Origin: Anaeroplasmataceae bacterium
GTDB taxonomy: Bacteria > Bacillota_I > Bacilli_A > Acholeplasmatales > Anaeroplasmataceae
DNA: 47,809 nucleotides
Assembly: GCA_029067355.1 (NCBI GenBank)
Contig: JAIEEQ010000076.1
Location: 1-47,809, forward strand
Direction: 5' to 3'
Of the stretch, positions 42,371-47,809 are shown in pieces. The notes under the pieces were generated by a model, which saw only the letters and a list, made by a program, of their open reading frames with translations, searched no databases and was not told where the DNA came from. The stretch's first letter is position 1, and every line of letters begins with the position of its first letter. A program made the translations under genes and the position numbers.

Positions 42371-42403
42371 TATTTTAAATGTTTATAAAATGAGAGAAAT
42401 TAT

Positions 42404-42964
42404 ATGACTGATACCTTAAAATTTGAAAATCGAAGTGAGTTCAGAAGATGGCTTTCTGAAAATTGTCAATTGAATGATGGCATTTGGTTGATATTTGAAA
42501 AAAATGGGAAGACTAATACATTAAAAGCAAATGAGGCACTTGAAGAGGCTTTGTGCTTTGGATGGATTGATGGACAATTGCAGAGACTTGATGATAAGAC
42601 GTATAAAAAATATTTTTCTATGCGTAGAGTAAATAGTAAGTGGTCAGAAAAAAATAAAAACCTTGCTATGCAACTTGAAGAACGTGGACTAATGACAGAC
42701 TATGGCAGAAATAAGATAAGGGAAGCTCAAGCAAATGGTCAGTGGAATGCTTCAAAGACTTTAGTAATCAAAGAAGAACAAATTACCTATGTAGCCTCCT
42801 TACTTCAAGGATATGAGCCTGCTTATACAAACTTCTTGGAGTTTTCAAGGTCTATAAAGAAAACCTATACACGTGCTTATCTGGATGCAAAAACAGAAGC
42901 TGGAAGAGAAAGACGACTTTCATGGATAATAGATAGATGCAATAAAAACCTAAAGCCAATGTAG
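42404..42964 (+). CDS. YdeI/OmdA-like protein
   Basis: 186-residue soluble protein of the YdeI/OmpD-associated family: FRRWLSENCQLNDGIWLIFEKNGK at the start, EALEEALCFGWIDGQLQRLDDKTYKKYFSMRRVNSKWSEKNK in the middle and the C-terminal bundle ending in the REAGRERRLSWI-like segment. The family is widespread, sometimes called bacteriocin-protection or stress proteins, but without a firm biochemical role. ATG 42404 with GAGAGAA upstream. The tail KTEAGRERRLSWIIDRC is typical. Single domain and normal length. Confidence 0.8.
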   Translation: MTDTLKFENRSEFRRWLSENCQLNDGIWLIFEKNGKTNTLKANEALEEALCFGWIDGQLQRLDDKTYKKYFSMRRVNSKWSEKNKNLAMQLEERGLMTDYGRNKIREAQANGQWNASKTLVIKEEQITYVASLLQGYEPAYTNFLEFSRSIKKTYTRAYLDAKTEAGRERRLSWIIDRCNKNLKPM

Positions 42965-43004
42965 GTTATTTTAAAAGCTTATAATAAGGAGGGGAAATAT
43001 ATAT

Positions 43005-44327
43005 ATGCTTAAAGAATTTAAGAATGTGCATGTGAATTATGAGGCAGATGCAATCGTTGAGATAAATAACAAAGAATATAAAATTCATGATTGCATTGAA
43101 GGAGAAGATATTTTAGTAAATTTAGAAGGTAAATATCCATCTCTTGCAAAAATAACTCGTTCAAGTGCACATAGAATAACAAACGGCTGTCCATATCAGC
43201 ATGAATGTGGAGGCTGTCAATTTATGCATATGGAATATCGTTATGAGCTTGAACAAAAGCGAAAATTCTTAAATGACCTTTTTAAGGGAATTAAAAACAT
43301 TCCTCCTATTGAGGTTGTTCCTAGCTTTGAACCCTATCACTATCGAAATAAAAGTCAAATGACCTATAAGCTTTCAAAAACAAGAAAGGTTGTATGTGGA
43401 TTTTATGAGGAATATTCTCATAGACTAGTAACAGTGGAAAATTGTATGCTGCAATCTAAGGCTTCTAATGAAGTGATTGCAAAATTGAATGAAATTCTTT
43501 CAAAACATAAAATTCGCCCTTATGATGAAAAAACAAAAGAAGGAATTCTAAAGCATGTTTTTGTACGATATGGGTATCAAACAAAGGAATTAATGCTAAT
43601 CATTGTTACAAACGGAGAGATGTTTCCAGGTAGAAATAATGTAATTAAGGATCTTCTTAAGCTCAATTTAAATATTAAAACGATTGTACAAAATATAAAT
43701 AGTAGAGATACCTCTATTGTTTTAGGAGATAAAAATAGAGTATTATATGGACCTGGTTTTATTTATGAGAGGGTAGGAAGCTATAAATTCAAAATATCTC
43801 CAAATAGTTTTTTTCAGGTAAATTCTTTAGGTATGAAACAGCTATATACTTTAGCCCTAGAGAAGGCCCAAATAGCAAATACAGACATCGTTTTGGATGC
43901 GTATTGTGGAGTAGGAACAATATCTATATTTGCTTCAAAATATGCAAAAGAAGTCATTGGAGTTGAGCTATCAAAACAGGCTATTGAGGATGCAAAGATA
44001 AATGCTAAAATGAATAATATTACCAATATTAATTTTATTTGTGATGATGCAACAAATTATATGACCCATGCTGCAAAAAATCGAATGAGAATAGATGTGT
44101 TATTAATGGATCCTCCAAGAGAAGGATCTACATCACAATTCATAGAAGCTATTCGTTTCTTACAGCCTAAAAAGGTTGTTTATATATCCTGTAATCCTCT
44201 TACTCTAAAAAGAGATTTAGCTATTTTTAGAGATATAGATTATAAAATAAGCTCTATTACAGGCTATGATAATTTTCCTCGGACAAAGCATTTAGAAGTT
44301 ATCACATTACTAGAATTAAGAAAATAA
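43005..44327 (+). CDS. rlmD: 23S rRNA (uracil-C5)-methyltransferase (RlmD/RlmCD, TrmA family)
   Basis: 440-residue SAM-dependent RNA methyltransferase. The [4Fe-4S] cysteines are in CPYQHECGGCQF, with the last one in NCMLQS; the SAM site is DAYCGVGTISIFASKYAKEVIGVE; the catalytic motif is VYISCNPLTL with the nucleophilic Cys; DPPREG precedes it. The usual N-terminal TRAM domain is short (about 60 residues). Gram-positive members may modify both U747 and U1939. Strong ribosome site AAGGAGG before ATG 43005. Confidence 0.92.
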   Translation: MLKEFKNVHVNYEADAIVEINNKEYKIHDCIEGEDILVNLEGKYPSLAKITRSSAHRITNGCPYQHECGGCQFMHMEYRYELEQKRKFLNDLFKGIKNIPPIEVVPSFEPYHYRNKSQMTYKLSKTRKVVCGFYEEYSHRLVTVENCMLQSKASNEVIAKLNEILSKHKIRPYDEKTKEGILKHVFVRYGYQTKELMLIIVTNGEMFPGRNNVIKDLLKLNLNIKTIVQNINSRDTSIVLGDKNRVLYGPGFIYERVGSYKFKISPNSFFQVNSLGMKQLYTLALEKAQIANTDIVLDAYCGVGTISIFASKYAKEVIGVELSKQAIEDAKINAKMNNITNINFICDDATNYMTHAAKNRMRIDVLLMDPPREGSTSQFIEAIRFLQPKKVVYISCNPLTLKRDLAIFRDIDYKISSITGYDNFPRTKHLEVITLLELRK

Positions 44328-44353
44328 AAACATTTAAAATTGATAAGATATTA

Positions 44354-44378
44354 TATAATTAGATTTAATTAGGGGGGG
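44354..44378 (+). promoter_or_regulatory. -10 box and G7 ribosome site of the membrane protein gene
   Basis: TATAAT at 44354-44359 without a clear -35, followed by a run of seven G (44372-44378) that serves as the Shine-Dalgarno 5 bases before ATG 44384. The tract length would set ribosome-site spacing. Confidence 0.4.
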
Positions 44379-44383
44379 ATAGA

Positions 44384-45094
44384 ATGCATAACTATAACCA
44401 GAAATTTCCTAAAAAAAATTTAATGATTGCTATAATATGTTTGGTAATGATTATTACTTTTCTTTTGATTTTATCTAATGGAAATATTAAAGAAAAATAT
44501 ATTGTAGCCATCTTAGCTGTAATGGTGTTGCTTATGCCTATTTTTCTAGTTGGGATGATTGCCAATACTAAATATTGTTTGAAATACTTTAAATTAAAAA
44601 AAGTAGAACAGTTTGGGACAAATGGAGTTTGTCAGATAGTTGATTTTAAAACTATGACATACAATAAAAAAAGATGGAATATAAGGTATGCATTGATTGT
44701 AAAGTATTATGAAAATAATATAGTGAAGACATATAAAACAGGATATGATTTTTTAGAAGTTGAGTATCACTATCTTGTTAGCTTAGATAAAATCAAATGT
44801 AAATTTAAGGATAATTTATTTTTAATTACAGAAAATATTCCTGATAAAGTCTATGAAAATTTAACTATATATGGCATAGAGAATTCCAAATTTAGACGTG
44901 TCTTTATTGTGATATGGCAAATTATAGGAGGCATTGGAGCTATGCTAATGCTTGCAGGACTTATTGGAACTATTTTAACTGAAGACAGCTTGTATTTAAT
45001 TCTAGGAATTCTTTGTTTATTTATTCCTACTGCAATTTGTGCTATAATTTTTGGTATTCATTTTTTGGTTTTCTTCTTGATCTTAGGTAAATAA
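44384..45094 (+). CDS. Membrane protein of unknown function
   Basis: 236-residue protein with two membrane helices at each end (about 14-34, 40-62, 166-190 and 200-230) and a central soluble beta-rich domain (~75-160, GVCQIVDFKTMTYNKKRWNIRYALIVKYYENN). This plan recalls the DUF3592-type proteins, but the match is not firm. The gene is noticeably AT-richer and richer in ATA codons than its neighbours. Its ribosome site is a G7 run. No partner genes are evident. Confidence 0.6.
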   Translation: MHNYNQKFPKKNLMIAIICLVMIITFLLILSNGNIKEKYIVAILAVMVLLMPIFLVGMIANTKYCLKYFKLKKVEQFGTNGVCQIVDFKTMTYNKKRWNIRYALIVKYYENNIVKTYKTGYDFLEVEYHYLVSLDKIKCKFKDNLFLITENIPDKVYENLTIYGIENSKFRRVFIVIWQIIGGIGAMLMLAGLIGTILTEDSLYLILGILCLFIPTAICAIIFGIHFLVFFLILGK

Positions 45095-45166
45095 GCATAA
45101 TAGATTTATATCAATTTTAGAGAGTTTATTTTTGTAAAATAATTTTATCAAAGAAAGGAGTAAATT

Positions 45167-45730
45167 ATGAATTTATATCAAGAAATAGAGGCGTATAAGC
45201 CATACAATATTCAGGAAGAACATGATAAAAAAATTATGCTAAAATTTATAAGAGAAAATGAGGATTATTTGGATAGAACCAATTTGATTGCTCATTTCTC
45301 TGCTTCTATTTGGACATTAAATAAGGCGCATACAAAAGTTCTAATGGTATATCATAATATTTATGATTCCTGGTCATGGATTGGAGGCCATGCAGATGGG
45401 ATAGAGGATCTACGTTTGGTTGCTTTACGAGAACTTGAAGAGGAAACGGGAATTCATAATGCTAGGCTAATTAGGGAAGAGATTTTTAGTTTGGAAATTT
45501 TAACAGTAAATGGTCATATAAGAAAAGAGAAGTATGTACCAAGTCATTTACATTTAAACATTACCTTTTTAGCAGAAGCGGATGAATTAGAGGAAGTAAG
45601 AATGAAACCAGATGAAAACAAAGGAGTTCAATGGTTTTCTTTAGAGGATGCTTTAAAGTGTCCAAAAGAGGCTTGGATGATTAAGAATGTATATAAAAAG
45701 CTGATTGAACAGAGTAAGATTCAATCATAG
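45167..45730 (+). CDS. NUDIX hydrolase
   Basis: 187-residue pyrophosphohydrolase. The NUDIX box GHADGIEDLRLVALRELEEETGI (about residues 75-97) fits Gx5Ex7REUxEExGU completely, so the metal-binding residues are kept. The N-terminal ~45 residues are an extra helical segment. Substrate unknown, probably a nucleotide or related diphosphate. AAAGGAG before ATG 45167. The following GNAT gene starts 16 bases after its stop, suggesting co-transcription. Confidence 0.92.
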   Translation: MNLYQEIEAYKPYNIQEEHDKKIMLKFIRENEDYLDRTNLIAHFSASIWTLNKAHTKVLMVYHNIYDSWSWIGGHADGIEDLRLVALRELEEETGIHNARLIREEIFSLEILTVNGHIRKEKYVPSHLHLNITFLAEADELEEVRMKPDENKGVQWFSLEDALKCPKEAWMIKNVYKKLIEQSKIQS

Positions 45731-45746
45731 AAAGGGGAAAAAGTAT

Positions 45747-46601
45747 ATGCTTGTAAAATTAAAAAAAGAAGAGATGAATCAGTATATTGATTTTGCATAT
45801 ACGATTTCTTTAGATCTATCTAAAAGCTGTTATCCCACCTATGCTGATGGAATAAAGACAAAAGAGGATTTTATTGACGTAGCTAGGAGCTCCTTTGATA
45901 AGGTAAATAATGAAATCCTTTTGTTTTATTATAAAGATTTGCTTGCTGGATGGATTCATTATTATTTTATACCAGAGGACAATTACTTTACGTGTGAAAG
46001 CTTTGCAGTATCTCATCATATGGATGTTGCGTTAGAAGAGCTTTTGGCTTTGGTAAAGAATCAATTTAAGGGGTATGATTTTTATTTTGGATGTTCTATA
46101 AAAAATATAGAGGCTATTCATTTTTTGAAGAGCAATTCCTTTGAAAAAATAGAAGAATCTAGTGTTTGTTTGTTTCATTTTGATGAATATCAAATTCAAG
46201 AGGAAAGTTCTTTAATCAAACGAATTACAAAAGATAATTTTAGTGATTTTGAACAGCTTCATCACCCCTTTGATGAAGAGATGTATTGGGATTGCAAGCA
46301 TATTTATGAGGATATAGACCATTGGTATATTTATGTTTTATATTTGGATGACAAGCCAATGGCAGCAATTTATTTTGTATGCTGTAAGATGCTATTAGAA
46401 ATCTTTGGAGTTGACTTTAAAAATAAGACTTTTGATTCATATTATTTTGAACTTCTGATGAAAAAGGTATTAAATGAAGGAAAAAAACTTGGAGTAAAGC
46501 CGATATATTATTTTGCTGAGAAGAAAGAGATTACAGCTTTAGAACGCTTAGGGTATCAGCATTTTGATGATTATGTTTGTTATTCCAAGACGATGGAATA
46601 A
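45747..46601 (+). CDS. GNAT-like acetyltransferase protein with two domains
   Basis: 284-residue protein that appears to contain two GNAT-like halves (~1-150 and ~160-284): an N-terminal half with FYYKDLLAGWIHYYFIPED and CSIKNIEAIHFLKSNSFEKIEES, and a C-terminal half with YVLYLDDKPMAAIYFVCC and ERLGYQHFDDYVCYSK. The acetyl-CoA loop is not well conserved in either half, so one or both may be degenerate or bind another ligand. ATG 45747 after AAAGGGG; the frame is open up to 45705, overlapping the NUDIX end without a ribosome site. Substrate unknown. Confidence 0.7.
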   Translation: MLVKLKKEEMNQYIDFAYTISLDLSKSCYPTYADGIKTKEDFIDVARSSFDKVNNEILLFYYKDLLAGWIHYYFIPEDNYFTCESFAVSHHMDVALEELLALVKNQFKGYDFYFGCSIKNIEAIHFLKSNSFEKIEESSVCLFHFDEYQIQEESSLIKRITKDNFSDFEQLHHPFDEEMYWDCKHIYEDIDHWYIYVLYLDDKPMAAIYFVCCKMLLEIFGVDFKNKTFDSYYFELLMKKVLNEGKKLGVKPIYYFAEKKEITALERLGYQHFDDYVCYSKTME

Positions 46602-46684
46602 AAAATGGGAGAGTTCCTCTGAAAAGAAAAAGCCCACCTCATCATAAATTAAATGACCAATGAATATAATGTATTGGTGATATG

Positions 46685-47344
46685 ATGCAATTAAATATAG
46701 AGAAGAATAATTTTTGTCAGCTAGATGGTATTTCCAACATTAAAAATCATTTAGAAAAGCTAAGCAATGTAGTGCTTAATGAATCAAAAGCAAATGGAAT
46801 GGTGGAAATCAATGTTTCCTATAATGACTTTGAGGGATTAGAATGTTTTAAATCCCTAGAGTATCCCTTTGATCTTGATTTAGATTCTTTGAAGATTTTA
46901 GAGGTTCTACTTGGACGGGTTGATGTTTTTCTTGTTGAAGGACAGGGACTAGATATACAATATGAGCTTATTGTTAATTATGTTCCTTTAGAGCCTTCTG
47001 AGGAAATCAAGGTAATAGAAGAGGAGGATATTGAAATCCTGCCAAAACAAGAAGAAAGTAAAACTCTTGAAGAAATTAAAGAAAATATGATGGATTACTA
47101 TGAGGATAAACTGGCAAGTAGCCTAAATAGAGAGGACCAGGTTATAACTACAAAAACGCATGAAACCGTAGAATCATTTCTAAATTTCTTTGATTCTAGG
47201 CAGAGCTTTTATAAATTAAAGTGTTTATATGTAGAATCTGAACAGGATTTAGAACGAATCGCGAAGGAATATAATGTAAAGCTTGAAAAGCTTCTTGCAG
47301 GCTATGATAGACAATCCAACAAGGTCTTATTTAGTCTCGACTAA
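46685..47344 (+). CDS. LysM-domain protein (possibly SpoVID-like)
   Basis: 219-residue soluble protein. The first ~105 residues form a beta-rich domain (VEINVSYNDFEGL, YPFDLDLDSL, LDIQYELIVNYVPLEPSEEI); an acidic linker follows (IEEEDIEILPKQEES); the last ~45 residues are a LysM-like module (CLYVESEQDLERIAKEYNVKLEKLLAG). No signal peptide, so an intracellular or forespore-associated protein is possible. This order, N-terminal beta domain, acidic middle and C-terminal LysM, is that of the spore-coat morphogenetic protein SpoVID, though much shorter. ATG 46685 is preferred over ATG 46682, which touches GGTGAT. The next ORF overlaps its end. Confidence 0.55.
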   Translation: MQLNIEKNNFCQLDGISNIKNHLEKLSNVVLNESKANGMVEINVSYNDFEGLECFKSLEYPFDLDLDSLKILEVLLGRVDVFLVEGQGLDIQYELIVNYVPLEPSEEIKVIEEEDIEILPKQEESKTLEEIKENMMDYYEDKLASSLNREDQVITTKTHETVESFLNFFDSRQSFYKLKCLYVESEQDLERIAKEYNVKLEKLLAGYDRQSNKVLFSLD

Positions 47345-47809
47345 TTTACCTTTCGCCATTGAATCCTGTTCTAGATATAGAGATTATGAATTAATAACAA
47401 CTAAAACAAAAGAAATCTATTTGTGTAGATTTTTAACAACACTGGAATATCAATATTATTTAGATTTATCAACATATACAAAACGATTAAAGCAGGCCAT
47501 CTATGAAACGAAAGTGGCAGATGGCTTTCTTTTGTTTTTTGAGTATGAGGGCTTAACAGAGGATCAGGTTAAGACGGATCGGATTATTCAAATTTTGCGA
47601 GAAATCTATGAGTCCTCTAGCTTTGAGATTACTCTTAAAAAAGAACATCTAGTGAATTTGAATCATATTTATAAGGTTTTAGATAATAAATTTTCATATT
47701 TAGAAATGAGAATTCGTGAGATTGAAACTAATCCCGTGAAAAACGATATTAGCTGGGTAATTCTTTCAAAATATAATATTATCTTAGATGCAAAGCTCTA
47801 TTTATATGA
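47304..47809 (+). CDS. Unfinished ORF at window edge, possibly CotS/YsxE-like
   Basis: A frame different from the LysM gene opens at ATG 47304 (41 bases before that gene's stop) and runs without stop to the end of the window, at least 168 codons: MIDNPTRSYLVSTNLPF at the start, later LFFEYEGLTEDQVKTDRIIQIL. It has no signal peptide or membrane segment. The position directly after, and overlapping, a SpoVID-like gene is where B. subtilis has ysxE, a CotS/YutH-type kinase-fold spore protein, and the N-terminal beta strands (YELITTKTKEIYLCRF) would fit. The ribosome site is weak (GCAGG). Truncated at its 3' end; the identity is a guess. Confidence 0.45.
   Translation, partial: MIDNPTRSYLVSTNLPFAIESCSRYRDYELITTKTKEIYLCRFLTTLEYQYYLDLSTYTKRLKQAIYETKVADGFLLFFEYEGLTEDQVKTDRIIQILREIYESSSFEITLKKEHLVNLNHIYKVLDNKFSYLEMRIREIETNPVKNDISWVILSKYNIILDAKLYLY

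Noticed and set aside
42404-42964. YdeI/OmdA protein as part of a bacteriocin immunity system
   Set aside because: The family name is historical; no bacteriocin or transport genes are nearby.
1-47809. CRISPR arrays, insertion sequences, prophage or integrase genes
   Set aside because: No regularly spaced repeats, transposase, integrase or phage structural genes were seen; genes are mostly housekeeping with normal spacing.

Overview
The window looks like chromosomal DNA of a low-GC, anaerobic, Gram-positive-type bacterium (Bacillota; class Bacilli in the broad sense, perhaps an Erysipelotrichia/RF39/Izemoplasma-like lineage, inferred only from gene content). Coding is AT-rich, genes start behind clear GGAGG/GGTGAT-type ribosome sites (several with TTG starts), and TGA is used as a stop, so the standard bacterial code applies. 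Cell-wall genes (MurD, a PASTA-type penicillin-binding protein, FtsW/SpoVE) show that it is not a wall-less mollicute. A complete electron-bifurcating [FeFe]-hydrogenase operon points to fermentative anaerobic life.

Layout. 1-3803: 3' part of a MATE transporter, murD, and two tandem DegV (fatty-acid-binding) paralogues. 3921-8117: hydC-hydB-hydA. 8256-16657: a block of exported proteins, namely a lipoprotein M6 metalloprotease, a large multidomain secreted protein, a 43-residue peptide gene, and two tandem secreted endonuclease I proteins. 16705-22033 (mostly minus strand): an ABC-F ATPase with an operator-like palindrome and a leader peptide, a small XRE regulator, a PASTA PBP and ispG. 22083-23908: rpmG, an MBL hydrolase, an XRE regulator and a helical-repeat protein. 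23987-28694: hrcA-grpE-dnaK-dnaJ behind two CIRCE-like operators. 28744-32466: a small membrane protein, rsmE, mtaB, rpsU and an SGNH esterase. 32469-35268: ftsW (minus), then a Fur-family regulator overlapping a predicted metal exporter, and a tail-anchored small protein. Then come tRNA-Glu (minus), a cytidylate-kinase-like gene, a flavin reductase/Smr/GNAT run, the nadB-nadC-nadA NAD operon, a second ABC-F, a YdeI/OmdA-like protein, an rRNA uracil methyltransferase, a membrane protein, NUDIX, a double GNAT, and at the right edge a LysM protein overlapping an unfinished ORF, an arrangement that may correspond to spoVID-ysxE.

How the genes work together. HydABC would couple NADH and reduced ferredoxin oxidation to H2. 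HrcA represses its own chaperone operon through CIRCE. The Fur-like regulator probably controls its own operon with the exporter through a palindrome just downstream of its -10. The most unusual region is 10.0-16.7 kb. A promoter with TTGACA and TACAAT boxes has a run of eight G in its 18-bp spacer and a 17-bp palindrome over the -10. It drives an exported-protein cluster in which three adjacent proteins share one C-terminal domain with a PVRVN...DANG...YYQFA signature. My reading is a phase-variable or switchable extracellular nuclease/surface system with a small peptide of unknown role. All functional statements are from reading the sequence and family knowledge; no searches were run.
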